Of a stretch of 64,000 nucleotides of DNA, positions 22,101 to 34,193 are shown one piece after another. Location: NCBI GenBank assembly GCA_038373865.1, contig JAXGGA010002384.1, positions 1 through 64,000 of the forward strand, given 5' to 3'. A model generated the notes under the pieces. It had not been told where the DNA came from. It did no database searches and worked only from the letters and a program-made list of their open reading frames with translations. The stretch's first letter is position 1. The number at the start of each line of letters is the position of its first letter. The DNA is from Uloborus plumipes (taxonomy: Eukaryota; Arthropoda; Arachnida; Araneae; Uloboridae). Position numbers and translations under genes: made by a program.

Positions 22101-25100
22101 CAATTCCATTTTTTTCCCTATATAACTACATTTCAACGACGAAGCTTCTTTAGAATACATCGTTACATGTATTCATTCATACGCGAGGCAAAGCCTAAAC
22201 TTCGTCATATTTCAGCACTGAACGCGTACTTCGCGGAAAACTGGTCCGCGTGGTTGAGACTGCAATCCTTTTGCATCGTGCAAATATTTTAACATTTGCG
22301 AAATTTTTAGGTTACATTGACATATGCTACCTTAGGTTATCACATTTAATTATTTATTTTTATAATTTATAAATTTTTTCCTCCCCATTTTACATGTTTA
22401 CATTGTACCCGCGATTCTCGTAAAATCGCTTCTTTTGCTTGACACATTTCAATCCTTTAACATCTGGTCAGTGCTTTAATATTTTTGATGGTAAAAAGTT
22501 ATGGAAACATGACTGCCGAAAACTACTTTAATTTATTTCATTTATTTTCTTTTCGTGCTTTTTTTTACCAGCATGCTTATATTTAACACATACGTCACTG
22601 AAAATTGCAACTGAAATGAATTTATTCCATTGAAAATATAAAGAAAAGTTAAAACATCAATTAAAATGAAAAAAAAAAAAAAAACTACTGAAAGTGACCG
22701 TGATATAATTACAATCACTTATTTAATGTCTGATTTTCATTAAGAAATACGTTATTGTCTCAGTACGATTTCGTAGGAAAATAAATTGTAAGATTTTCTA
22801 AGTAGACATGTTGGCAGGTATGCAAGCTTTTGTTAAATTCACGTGAAAAATTACTAAAAAGCGATAATTCGCCAGAAAAGACAAGCCTCATACACGCGCT
22901 GGATCCAAAGTGGTCAAACTTAATCTTGATGCGTCGGCTCGTCGATATGGGGGCCTAAAGCCGGGTACCCCTGCCCGGGTTTCTGCCTGGTGATGTGTTT
23001 CAGTGAAACTCATTCATAATTTTTTCAGCATTAAACTGCACATCTATATACATAAATGGCTACTTCTATAAACAATGGCTATTTTTTCTGTCTGGATAAA
23101 CTAAAAGAAAACTGTATTACACACCCTAAATACAAATGCAAGCTACAAATAATGTTTACGTAAATAGGAAATGTTATAGGCTTGGTGTATTAAAATAAAT
23201 ATATATTTACAGTATCAATCGCTCTGGAGTCAACCATTTCTAAATATTGCACGTTAAATAAGTCCCATTATTAGTTTATATCCTTGCGACTTCAATGGTG
23301 AAAACTCAGTTGGTGAAAACATCTTATGTACCCCCCCCCCAAAAAAAAGGCTATAAACACTTTGTATTTTCTAACTGTTGCCAATATCAATTCTCTCTCT
23401 CTCTTTTTTTTTTTTTTAACCCGGTATCGATTATTGGCATAGATGAATATAAAAATCCTAACAAAGCAATAAATTTCATACTTATTCCAGAGAAGCCTTG
23501 GTTCAAAATTTTCATCATGATTACTATTAATATTGTTGTTGCGAGGCAACAAATTTTTGCAACAATGGACAGATAATTTAATCATTTAATGGGGAAACTA
23601 TATGAAATTTAGTTTTCCATAATAACTTTTTTAAACTAAGCTTTTTAGAAATAAATTATAGCTTATCCTGCTCCCTGTTACTGAAGCTATCTATGGTGAA
23701 AAAATGGTTAAAATCGGTCCAGTAGTTTGGAAGATTACCCCGGATATACATCCATACAAAAGTAGTCATCTACTTATATTAAAAACTGAGTACCTTTCTT
23801 TCTTTCTAACTATCTTTCTTTCTATCTATCTATGTCACGCTTCTTTCTCCTGAACGCCAATGAACTGAAAGTCGAACCAGGTACCGATAGCTAGGTAATT
23901 TTTCAGGCTTCATTAGTTTTAATTTATATTATTATACGATTATAATTAACGAAGATATCAATTAATAAGAAGTCAGGTTTAAAGCGATTAGGCCTAAAAA
24001 TGATTAAATATGAAATCCATTGTTGCAAAACGTGGTTGCTATGAAACAGTAATAACAATAATAATGAGAATTTTGAATGAAGGCTTAACTAAATCAAATA
24101 TGAAACTCATTAGCGGGTCACACACGTTGTACTTTTATAGCTAGCTACTTGTAATATTTTGAAACATTCATTTGTTGAAAAGCCATCTACTTATGTTAAA
24201 AACTGGGTATCTATGTCTGCTTTTTTCCTTTGAGCGAGCTGAACTTACTGAAAGTCTCCTCACCATCGTGAAGGCGCGAAGTGCCCGTGCACCATCTCAA
24301 TAATTCGAATGATTTTTTAATGCAGGAAAAAGGAAAAAGCGCGAAATCGTCTCTTAGCGAGCCGCTTTGGTGGGGAGTAGTTTCTTGAAATTTTCCTCAC
24401 TACTTTCAAGGCACGAAGTAGCCGTGCAACGCCGGGCCACGTGCGTGGTATGTCTTGAAATCGAATGAACATTAAATTATATCAAATAATAGGACTTCAG
24501 AATGAGGTAAAAGTTAGAGAGGGAGACGTTATGCATCAACATGCCGCAGGAAGCTAATCTAGCTGCCCTGGCAGCTAGTTTATGTAGATAGACTAGCTGG
24601 GTACCCGGCCCTGCCGGGGTTTCTACCGGGTAATGTGTTTCAGTGAAACTCATTCATAATTTTTTCAGCATTAAACTGCACATCTATATACATAAATGGC
24701 TACTTCTGTAAACAATGGCGATTTTTTTCTGTCCTGGATAAAACTAAAAAAAAAAAAAAAAACTGTAATTCCACCACGCTAAATACAAATGCAAGCTACA
24801 AATAATGTTTAGGTCAATAGGAAATGTTATAAGTTTGGAGTATTAAAATAAATATATATTTACAGTATAAATCGCTCTGTACATGACACTCTGTACATGA
24901 CTCTGTATACTGAGTCAACCATTTCCAAATATTGCAAGTTAAATAAGTCCCATTATTAGTTTCTATCCTTGTGGACTTCAATGGTGAAAAACTCAGTTGG
25001 TGAAAAACATCTTATGAAACCCCCCCCCCCCCAAAAAAAAAGGCTATAAATACTTTGTATTTTTCTAACTGTTGCCAATATCAATTATCTTTTTTTTTTT

Positions 25101-27099
25101 TTTTTTAACCCGGTATAGATTATTGGCATAGATGAATATAAAAATCCTAAGAAAGCAATAAATTTCATACTTATTCCAGAGAAGCCTTGGGTCAAAATTT
25201 TTCATTATGATCACTATTAATATTGTTGTTGCGAAGCAACAAATTTTTTGCAAACAATGGACAGAAAATTTTAATCATTTAATGGGGAAAACTATATGAA
25301 AATTTTACTGTTTTTCCCCACAATAACTTTTTAAAACTAAATTTTTTAGAAATAAATTATAGCTTATCCTGCTCCCTGTTACTGTAGCTATCTACGGTGA
25401 AAAAATGGTTAAAATCGGTTCAGTAGTTTGGAAGATTACCCCGGACATACATCCATATAAAAGTAGTCATTTATGTATATAGATTACTAATAGAGAATAT
25501 GTTATTTATTTTTGCGCTGCGTAAGTACTTTTTTTCAAAATGGCTACCAAAAATGCAGAAGTGGTTACCATTTTTTGGTGACTCTGGTAGCAAGTGGCTA
25601 CTATTCAGAATTCCTAGTCTAGAGCTTCACCAGCTGATCATGTTTTCCCTTCAATGAGCGGCATTCCCCCACTATCCCCTATTATAGTACCTGATATCCA
25701 GAATGTTGCTATGGATTGAGTTTAATACTAGGTTGTCCCAAAATTTCCTAACCAGTCGAGAAAGCGTGTTAAGACTTCTTTGGTTCGAAGTCGGCTGAAT
25801 TAGAGCCGCTATATATTATATAGGGGTCTTAGGCTGAATGGTACTTTGGTCAGATCTGAAAACTTGCAGATCAATGGCAGAAAGTCTTGGAAATCGATGG
25901 TCTTTTGTTTTAAGAAATAATCTCTGATGTTTTCGTTATACTTGGGAAGTAAAATTAAATTTTTTTCCCGAGTGTTTACGATCTTTTGGAATCACCTAAT
26001 AAGATGATCAATTTTCTCTGCTGCAGGTGGAAGAGATTTACCGAAAATTCGATGTCATCGATCAGAAAATTTCAAACGTGATGGATCTCCAAACAATCAT
26101 TTTGGAATCCAATGAAACTGACAGAAGTAAGAAAGACTAGAGGAAAATATCCCATTTTGATGAATTTGTTGGCTATTTAAGGGCCATCCACACACAACTG
26201 AAAATCAGGAGGAGTTCCTTGAAGAACCGGGCCTTGAGGAAATACTCTATGTGTGTATGATGAATTCTGTTAAGATAATCCCGCGGATCTCCGGATTCTG
26301 CTCTTATGAGGTTTTTCTCAAGGAACTCCTAGAGGATTTCCTCAAGAGAAGCCTTTGGATTTTCCAGAGCGTGTGTAGGGGCCCTTTACTCAACTTCAAA
26401 ACATGATGTAATCCCAAATAGGGTTTGTAGAAGATTTTTGAATTAACTTTTAGAAAAACACTGATGGTCCAAGAGCACCTTTAAAAAATAGTTGAAGGAA
26501 AAGCTACTAAGTAAAAAAATCCAATAACTGCAAGTTTTTTTTTGAATAATTAAAGGAGGGGGGAAGGGAGAGAGCTACTGAGGGTTAGGAAAAAATTTAG
26601 GACTAAGGAGAAACCCTTATGAAAAAGGAATATACTCTTAGTAAGATTTTATACGTTTGTTTTGAAACTTTGAAAATAAGTTACATTTTTTTTTCTCTCT
26701 TGTTACTTTCAAGTTACTGTTGTATAACATTTGGGTCGTTTCTTTTTAGGATTATTTTCTTTTTACAAAGACATCAAGAGTGGATTTGTTGACATATCCA
26801 ACAAAATAAACGGTAATGTTTTTCAATAGCAATTGAAAAGTATTTTTAAGCACAAAATGCTTGTAAAAGTAGCTAATTTTTCACATTTTTTTACAATTTT
26901 TAGGTTTGAACAAAGCAGTTGATGTTAAGACATTTTCTGGATCTGATACAGAATTTAAAATTTGCAATATTCAGGTAAAATAGCTCCGTTTACTAGCTAT
27001 ATTACGTTTTCAATTTTGGTGGGAGTTTCTTGTAGAAATGTTTTCTTTTAAAAAGTATACTAATGCTTTTTTTTGTCAGATTTTCGTGAATCTGACAAA

Positions 27100-27132
<33 letters not shown>

Positions 27133-30100
27133 AAAAAAAACAGAATCTCTTAAGTTTCACAATTCGTTTTATTACTGGTGTGACATCGATGAAAAAATAC
27201 CGATATTTGAATGCATCGATGCTTAAAAATAAAACATTGATGATATCGATACATTGGCATAAAACGATCGATGTTTTGAAATATCGATGTTTTGGAACAT
27301 CGAACCTTTTTAACACAAATTCCAGAACTTTTAACTCTAAAAAAAGTTTCAATGATTAAAAAAAAAAGTAAATTGTTTAAAAAACAATGAAAGTGGTACG
27401 TTATGGTCATTTTATTTCGTATCACTGTTTTTTATTGATCTAGATTGCGAAGCGTTTTATTTCATTTCATTTCGTTTATTTATTTTTTTTTGCAGCTGCT
27501 CACTTTAAAAAGAAAGCTGAGCTCCAGCGTCATTAAATATTACAGTATTCAGGAAGAGCACAAAATGTTGTACAGAGCCCAAGTCAAGAGACAAGCCAGA
27601 AATGGTGAGATGGCTTCCTTCGCACACCAAATGCAAATGAGAATATGACTACTGTCTAAAATTTTTTCTTGCGACCTCCGCCTCATCTGCGCACGCGCCA
27701 AGTCTCCTTGGACTTTCTCGAAATAGGGGGGAAAAGCAACGAGGAAGTAGTAAGCGAACTAAAGCTGAAGGCGTCGGGTAGTGCGCATCCAAAACCTAAC
27801 TCCCCTTTTTCAGATGGAAGCGTCCGTGGCTGCCAGGCGCACAAAACGCAAACAGACAGTAAAAGCGTTTTACTCTCGACTTTTAGGTACAGGGTTCGGC
27901 ACATCAACCTCCCGTATTTGGAGAGGGAGGAAACTATTCGTAATAGTGGTTCTTTGAGAACTACTGAGCTTTTCAAAAAAACTTCGAAAAATATTTTTTA
28001 AGGTAAAATTTCACATTAGTTGCCTATTCTAAGAGAATGGAAAAGTTCCCACACCCCTGTACATTTTTATGTCATTCGAAAGGGATTTTTTTTTCTGAAC
28101 GAGGTGAAGTTCGTTCTAATCTTCTCAATTTTTTAGAACTCAAGATGTAAGGGTTTCTAATTTGGCGGAACTCGTAGGCCAAATTCAACTCAAACACGGG
28201 GATAAATAGAAAAATGTTAATGGAAATCATGAGTTAGTAAAAAGACTTTTCAAACGCATAAAGTGCACGTTTTCCCTGGCGGGAGGGAGGTACTCTTCAA
28301 AGTGCTTCTTTAAAAAGTTTTTATTTGAATAATTCTTCATGCATCTTTTCATTAAGTCCTTTTCGTTCGGCGAGAGCGTAATTTTTATATTGTTCATTAA
28401 AAAAAGCTATTTACTGAAATTCATTTTTTTACCGGAGGAAAGGGGGGGAAGAGAACTAATTTTATTTCAATCGAAAAGGCATTTTAATTTGTTTCTTCCT
28501 AACAGACGATTCGAATCTTCTCGAGGGAGTTTGGGACCGGCGGAGCTGCTTAGTATAAGTAAATAATCATTAGAATTTTTTCTACTTTGATTTACTAAAT
28601 TTTCTAGAGTAAGCAAGAAATAAAATGTTGGAGTTACATACACCCTACCTTACCACTTACGTAACAAAAGAGGTTCACCTCTTCAGTTAAGGGTTGAAGT
28701 AAATCTTAGCATCTGACCTTAGACATCTATTATTATGGTCAAAAATTTAGAAATCAGACAAATAAAAAGTTTATTCTAATGCGTTATTAACGTTACAGTT
28801 AACGTTTCGGGGTCTTTTGCAATTCAGCAACAGGTTTCCTTGAAAAAAGAAAGTAATAAAACATTTGAAAAAAAAAAAAAAAAGATTTATTAGTACAGGA
28901 TATTGAAGTCTGGATTTGGAATTTAGCGTAGTACTGCATAACTTATTTTTTTGCACCATTTGGAGCAAACAGCCTTAAGGGCCCTGCTCCACATCAGCGT
29001 AAAACGCGACCGAAACCGAAGGCAGAAACCGAAAATCCGGGTACTTTCCATAGGAACACTATGTAATCCATTTTACGTTTCTGCTTTATTTTTCTGGTTT
29101 ACGTCAATGTGGAGCAGAGCCCTAATTCATAATGAGACTTTCTTCTCTTTACCAGCTGGGGTTTCTCTTTCGGAGACAGACTTGGATGCTGCGATGGGGA
29201 CCAGGACTGATATGTTCCTCAAAGTGGTGAGTACCTAGGAGTCAGGTTTGGCAAAAGGATACGAATTTTAACCTCTTTGTGTGTGAGTTTTTTTGAATTT
29301 CAATCGAAGCATATTACGTTAAAAGTTTGAAGTCGCAATATTAGTTTTAAAATGTCTCGACCTTCAAAGTAAAAATATTATTTAATACAAAAATCTTGTA
29401 AAACCGCTGCTAAACCAGTCAAATTGTTCTGAAATAAATTGAACCAGTATAATGCCCTGGTGTGTGATGCCGGTTTTTCCATGTCATTTAAAAGGCATTT
29501 AAATGTACATTAAAGCCTTTTAATAAGGGACAATAAGGGGACAGAACATTTTGTCCCTTAAATAGGGGAGTCCCTTTTCTGGAGGTATTTGAGTTGACGC
29601 ATTTGGTGTATTAGCTCTGCATAATCTTATAATTTATGAACGCGAACTGTAAATGTTTTAGAATAACGCTGAAACTATTTTTTTTACATTGTACAAAAAT
29701 CAAAGTAACTCAAAGAAAAGAACTTTATTTTTCAAAAAATTACAATTTATTCAAAAATGTGGAAATCGCAAAGTTTTGTAACTTATAACAAAAATTATTT
29801 TGAAATAATTCTTAGCAAGAATTGGTTTGTTGTCATGCAATTTACAATGAAGTACAATGCAAATTATAATTATTAGTATTCGCCGACATAAATAAATTGA
29901 TCAGAGGCATGCACATAAAGTTCAGCAAATTTTGGAATGTACACTTGTATCAAACTTTCACCAGTTAGTTTTTAGCCTTGAAAATGAGCCTTGAGTTCCA
30001 ATAAATTTAACATTTCTTGTTAACTTATACATTTTTTTTCGTAATTTTTCTCTGTTATTGTTCCTGTTACTTTTCACTCCAGGATTCCCAGGACTTTTCA

Positions 30101-33100
30101 CAACACGTGGTTTAACCGGTTGGATGGGACCTGAAGAACGCTCTGTTCTTTTGATCCAGGCTGGAAGCCGAGAAAACCCCTGGTCCAGCACCCCCAGAGT
30201 TTCATTCCATTCACTTGGAGGACTTTGTGACCACGAGTAATTTTAACGTTCCCCAGTTACCAATAATGAAGACAATGGATATTTGATCGCATAGGATAGA
30301 ACCCGGGACCCTTCGGTGACGAGTCCGACGCCGTATTTGTCAGGCCATTTATTCTAATTTGTAAACTTAAATCAATATAGAGAACGTACAAAAAAAATTA
30401 AGACAATTTTTCAACTTTTTTTTTTAACACCGAGTTCCCATGTTGCCTGGAATTGCCCTTAAGCATATTTGGAACATGATTCAAAAAACCTGAAGAATAT
30501 TTAGAAAAAACTAAAGAAAGAAAGAAAAAAAAAAATGTGGATTTTCTGCAGATTATATCGATGAAAAAATGCAGATTTTGCCCGTCATCTAAAAGTCTGC
30601 AGAAATCTTTAAAGAAACTTCACAAAAAACTTATTTTTTTTCACATTATCTGCAGATGATTAAAAGCTGGGTATGCGGTCGGCAATCTGGGAAGGATTTT
30701 TTATAAGTTGAAACTGAATATTAGTTGTTGTGCAATGTCTGGTCTCAGTCTCCCTGTTTCTCTCTCCAGATTATCCCGGACTACAACGTGGCGCACGACT
30801 ACACGTGCGCGATCAAGAGGCGGCACGAGGAGTTCCTGGAGCTAGAGAGATCGCTGGAGGAGCTGAGGACGCTCATCTTCGACTTCGCACTCGTCTCCAG
30901 GCTGGATGTAAGACCATCTTCTCTCTCTTTTCACTTTTTTTAGCAATGACACATTGCTATACGCTTTCTTCTTGGACCTCAGACGCGGTGCAATCCCACA
31001 TTCAAATTGGCAGTCTGCCAACGTTGCTCACCAACCAGGCCCCTGCTCTGCTAACGTGGCGCTTACGCCTTCGACATGCGGGACAAGATGGCGGACCCAG
31101 AGCTGCTCTGTCAGCCTGCTGGTGCGACCCCTTCTCTTTCAGCTGGTGCATGTCCGCCTCTGTGCCTCGGCAGAGCAGTTGTAAGCAGATGGTGGTGCCC
31201 ATGTCCTACACACGCACGCACACACAAACACACGGACTGTGTCATCTTGTTAGGTAAAACCTTCCGCGTATTTACGCATGCGTCATCAAACAGCGTGGAA
31301 CGATGTTAATTTCAAAAACGTAGTTTAGTTGAATTTGTCAAAATGACAGCAAATGCAAGTTTTAAATTTAAAACTGTGAAAGTCCCCATTCACAACCTAT
31401 CACCCCTTTTTAAGCGGAATGATTCGCGAGTGCAAGGCGTGGTTTTCACGGACGGACAGTACCTGTCGCAGTCTATTACTGCGAAAAACATAATTTGAAT
31501 TCAAGATGTAAAAATTGATTTATTTTTCTTTTGAGAAAAATCAATCTGCCGCAAAGATTAGATTTATTAACAGGGTACTTTAAAACCAGAGGCGAATTCA
31601 CCTGTTTGGGGGCCAGTCGCATTACATTTCTGGGGCCTTTAGAGTCCATCACTTTTGAAATAAATAACTTAGAGAAACAGGTATTTGTTCACCTTTAGTA
31701 ATTTTAGAAAGTATGACTTTTTAAAATATGAATAAAGAATCATGGTATGAGCTCAAAGTTTAAAGAGTGAAAGCAAATCACACCTAAACACCGTATGAGA
31801 CAAGGAATACAATCTATACAAACGAAATTGCTATGTTAATGTTCCTTTTATTTCAATGTTAGTTTGAAGAGGAGTGTAAACGTGCATATAAACGACTAAA
31901 CGGTTTTTGGGGCGATTGCAAAAAGGCCATTTAGGAATGAGATAAAATTTTGCTCCGTACGTGACAGCTACTACATTTCACTAAAAATAATAATTTGAAA
32001 TCGAATTGTACAGCATTTTATATCCTAAGAAATCACTAACTAATGTACGATTTGTAAACGGAAGAACTTTGTTCAATATCTTTTGAATTTATTATTTTCT
32101 AATGAATTATTTTAACTGTTTCGGTGAGGAAAAAGGTGGCTTTTTCGTGGGATTTCTCCCAAGATAGATTTTTGAGCTTCTAAAAATCTACCTATATAAC
32201 AGTTCGTCTGTACTTCACACACTCCAGGGTCCCCCGTACCTACCACAAATCGTGGTTTAACCGGGATAGAACCCTGAAGAGCTCTCTGTTCTTTTTGAAC
32301 CAGAACCAAGGGTCGAGCAAACCCTTGGCTCAGCACCCCCAGAGCTATCGCTTCACTTAGAGGACTTTGTGACCACGACATTTTTAACGTCCCCCAGCCA
32401 CCATTAATCAAGACGGTAGATCTTTGATCGGCTGGGGATCGAACCCGGTTCCCTCCGGTCACGAGTCCAACGCCTTACCGATCGGTCTACCACGGTCCGT
32501 AATTCGTCATTACTGTCCGACCTCGAAAGTCACGCCTAGCACCGTTGAAGGGTTCTTTTTCGAAAAGGGGTGACAACTTTATTCAGAAAATGCACCATTG
32601 TAGCATTTCTGCTTAGTCCGATACATTTTTTTCCTGGACTGATAAGAATGGCGAATAAATAATAAAAAAAAACATCAACGCAAATTAAAACGTCAAATGA
32701 ACGAATCCAACAACAGCAAAAAAAAGCAAAATCTCCTCACATTCATTGCCTCTCTTTTCACCCACCCCCATTTTAATAAAATTAGAAGAGACCTGAGGCA
32801 TGCGCAAATGCGACGGAGGTCGCCAGAAAAATTATCAAACAATAGACAGTTTTACGACTAAAATTTTTTGATTTTTATGACAATATTTTTCAAAAACTAA
32901 CTTTCTCTTTCAGTACAGTCTCCTCCATAGAATTGATAAAGGGTCTCAAGCAGTGAATAAAATAGTGGAAGAATGCAAGGAAGGTGTGAAGCTGTACAGA
33001 GCCCATACGAGATCAGAAAGGATAGTGAGTACATAAATTAGTCTGAAAATACAAAAAAGAAATGCAACGTAAATCTGCTTTTGTCGGGTGTCTTTTCCTT

Positions 33101-33539
33101 TATAATCTGTTTTATTTTTTTTCATTTGAAAAGGGAATCGCATAACCCTAAAACATGTGCTTGCAGTTTTCAACAACTTTGCATATTTACGTTGCTTTAT
33201 TTTCTTTTATTTGTCGGCACAAAGGTATTTTTTTTTCAAATGATTAAACAATTGTGCAGTACGATCTACTGCTCAAGTAATCTAGTAACTCAAGAGATGG
33301 CGCCACTGTAATCAATTGTTTTATTTGTAATGTAAGTAGCGTCATCTATTGAGTAACTAGATAACTTGAGCGGTAATTCGCGCGTAGGGAAAATATCGAA
33401 TATTTTGGAAAGATGTCAGTGTAATTTGTGTCTGATCAATAATTTCTGCTTATCTTTTCAGAAAAATTTCTTTTTCATTGCTTGTTGTGGATTCATTCTC
33501 GTTATAATACTGTTTACCTTGGCTTCTGTTTTCATGTAA
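19186..33539 (+). CDS. Syntaxin-family Qa-SNARE, ten coding exons, 286 aa
   Basis: Exons: 19186-19230, 19941-20015, 26027-26126, 26750-26812, 26904-26974, 27496-27604, 29156-29226, 30770-30907, 32914-33024, 33462-33539. All have AG/GT borders, and phases join without a break to 286 residues, the usual syntaxin-1 length. The start MLRDRTEEFRRRNSE carries the DRT N-peptide by which syntaxin-1 binds Munc18. VEEIYRKFDVIDQKI opens helix Ha, and Hb and Hc follow (LKRKLSSSVIKYYS, YRAQVKRQARN). The SNARE helix runs from RRHEEFLELERSLEE to the juxtamembrane RAHTRSERIK. Exon 10 is a single membrane anchor (FFFIACCGFILVIILFTLAS). Known family role: target-membrane SNARE that drives vesicle fusion. Odd: zero-layer glutamine is aspartate (last codon of exon 8), and exon 8 is far more GC-rich than the others. 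It is a diverged paralogue of the syntaxin 1-4 group rather than plain syntaxin-1. Confidence 0.92.
19247..19500. repeat. 135-bp tandem duplication in syntaxin intron 1
   Basis: GGCAGTTATCATAACGGGGA through TTTATATTTTAACGGGGAG occurs twice in direct tandem with a 135-bp period and very few differences, starting 17 bp after the exon 1 donor region. Confidence 0.9.
20407..21301 (-). mobile_element. Internally deleted mariner-family element
   Basis: Terminal repeats CAGGGTGCGGCGGAGAAACTT and AAGTTTCTCTGTCGCACCCTG are inverted, and both sides carry TA (20405-20406, 21302-21303). It lies in intron 2 of the syntaxin gene, inside interspersed repeat copy 1. The remaining coding sequence is described separately. 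Confidence 0.85.
20583..21190 (-). pseudogene. Decayed mariner-family transposase
   Basis: On the - strand, RAFAAESYFSNNLSVVATQR (in the frame above 21017) is the usual N-terminal helix-turn-helix start. After a frameshift it continues as RSPRRSARKHAAALGI and QFHPYKLAVVHQLSD. The frame then jumps directly to PWPARSSDLTLCDYFLWGYL, the block near the end of the catalytic domain. The intervening region with the first catalytic aspartates is deleted. Known role of the family: cut-and-paste DDE/D transposition. This copy cannot be active. Antisense ORFs over it on the + strand are shadows. Confidence 0.85.
21858..22958. mobile_element. M298 MITE copy F, split by a hAT-like insert
   Basis: In reverse orientation, TAGAGCCGCTATATAGACAGGCC opens it and CGTCGATATGGGGGCCTA closes it. 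The 8-bp TSD AGCCGGGT (21850-21857, 22959-22966) is the start motif of interspersed repeat copy 2. The insert at 21995-22822 separates its halves. Confidence 0.8.
21995..22822. mobile_element. CATACCTGCCAAC element, 828 bp, nested
   Basis: Ends CATACCTGCCAACTTGTAC and ACATGTTGGCAGGTATG are inverted. Subterminal GTACG/CGTAC words repeat at the left (22010-22085). It interrupts the M298 sequence GCTAAGCTTT, but the target duplication is not clean. Probably hAT-like. Confidence 0.65.
24592..25487. repeat. AGCCGGGTACCCGGCC interspersed repeat, copy 3
   Basis: It starts CTAGCTGGGTACCCGGCCCTGCC and ends CATTTATGTATATAGATTA. Several single-base homopolymer expansions relative to copies 1 and 2 (for example 24740-24765, 25020-25040). 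No ORF. Confidence 0.75.
26180..26385. mobile_element. PIF/Harbinger-like MITE in syntaxin intron 3
   Basis: Ends AGGGCCATCCACACAC and GTGTGTAGGGGCCCT are inverted and flanked by TTA. The middle contains further inverted blocks (GAGGAGTTCCTTGA and TCAAGGAACTCCT). The TSD size and GGGCC start fit PIF/Harbinger. It begins 54 bp downstream of exon 3. Confidence 0.65.
28979..29122. mobile_element. 144-bp PIF/Harbinger-like MITE, copy 1
   Basis: Termini GGGCCCTGCTCCACATCAG and ATGTGGAGCAGAGCCC with TAA on both sides (28976-28978, 29123-29125). It ends 33 bp before the acceptor of syntaxin exon 7. A second copy of the same length, in opposite orientation, lies at 35053-35196. Confidence 0.85.
30073..30350 (-). 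mobile_element. tRNA-derived SINE, copy 2
   Basis: Same family as 5524-5817. The body is readable (CCCCCAGAG, CTTGGAGGACTTTGTGACCACGA on +), but the tRNA head is more decayed (GTCCGACGCCGTATTTGTCAGG). Located in syntaxin intron 7. Confidence 0.75.
30940..31260. other. GC-rich segment after syntaxin exon 8
   Basis: CpG- and GC-richer than its surroundings, continuing the composition of exon 8 (30770-30907). Overlapping ORFs in three frames on + and one on - exist but none is recognisable. CA-rich tail at 31210-31235. Confidence 0.4.
32212..32505 (-). mobile_element. tRNA-derived SINE, copy 3
   Basis: Full-length copy of the 5524-5817 family. On the - strand the head has CCGATCGGTAAGGCGTTGGACTCG and GGGTTCGATCCCC. 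The flanks AGTTCGTCTGTACT and AATTCGTCATTACT may be a diverged target duplication. Located in syntaxin intron 8. Confidence 0.85.
33269..33373. mobile_element. 105-bp TA-flanked MITE in the last syntaxin intron
   Basis: CTGCTCAAGTAATCTAGTAA at the left pairs with TTACTAGATAACTTGAGCGG, wait-free except a few mismatches, flanked by TA (33267-33268, 33374-33375). The two arms nearly meet, so it is a short hairpin. It sits 88 bp before exon 10. Confidence 0.75.
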
Positions 33540-34193
33540 GTCAAAAGTTTGTTTTTCTTTTCAATATAATTGTTTGATCATTCGAGTTCCATCATAACGT
33601 ATTATAGGAGGAAAATGCTAAAACTTGAAATGGATGCTACTTTTTAAGGTTAACAGTTTTTTTACAATGGTTAGGGTAGTGTGCGAGAAATGATTCGCAC
33701 ACGATTTCTCATTTTCTAATGAGTTCTGGAGGGTTCGTGAAACTGTAGCATTTGACACATGACAGTAAAATGTTTTTAATGGATAGATATTAGTATTTTT
33801 CAAAACATTGAGATAGCTTTTCCGGTTCTACTTTTGTTTTGGGGGGAGCTGAAATGAAAAAAAAGAAAGAAAAAAGAGAGAGAGACAGAGAGAGAGAGTA
33901 CCAATCTAATAAATGAGCTCCCCTCCTCTCCTCAGAGAACAAACACAACATTTTCCTGATTTGTGTATAGAAACTTGAATACTAATTCAATTTATACAAA
34001 GAATAGGAAGTAGGACGTAACCTTTAAAATTTTTTTTGTGATTTATATTCTTCAGTTTAGTTCCTAAGTTAGTTTGTGTGAACAATGTATGTACACTTTT
34101 ACATTCGTTTCTAAAAAGAAAAAAAAAACATAGTTTGGTCTTAAAGGAACATCGTTAATGTGAATAGTTACACATTTTTTTTTACTACTGAAA

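Larger units (their letters stand above)
21844..23775. repeat. AGCCGGGTACCCGGCC interspersed repeat, copy 2
   Basis: It follows copy 1 head to tail, with M298 copy F at its very start. Same blocks as copy 1, including a C-run/A-run at 23331 and a TCTCTC/poly-T stretch at 23393-23418. Followed by TTCT/ATCT microsatellite sequence at 23803-23835. Confidence 0.7.

Noticed and set aside
27180..27310. Cluster of TCGAT/ATCGA words as a regulatory array
   Set aside because: More likely the diverged body of a terminal-repeat element like those with ATCGAT-rich ends; boundaries could not be set.
30730..31309. Overlapping ORFs of 72-175 codons around syntaxin exon 8
   Set aside because: Off-frame readings of a GC-rich exon and adjoining intron with few stops; only the syntaxin frame has homology and splice borders.
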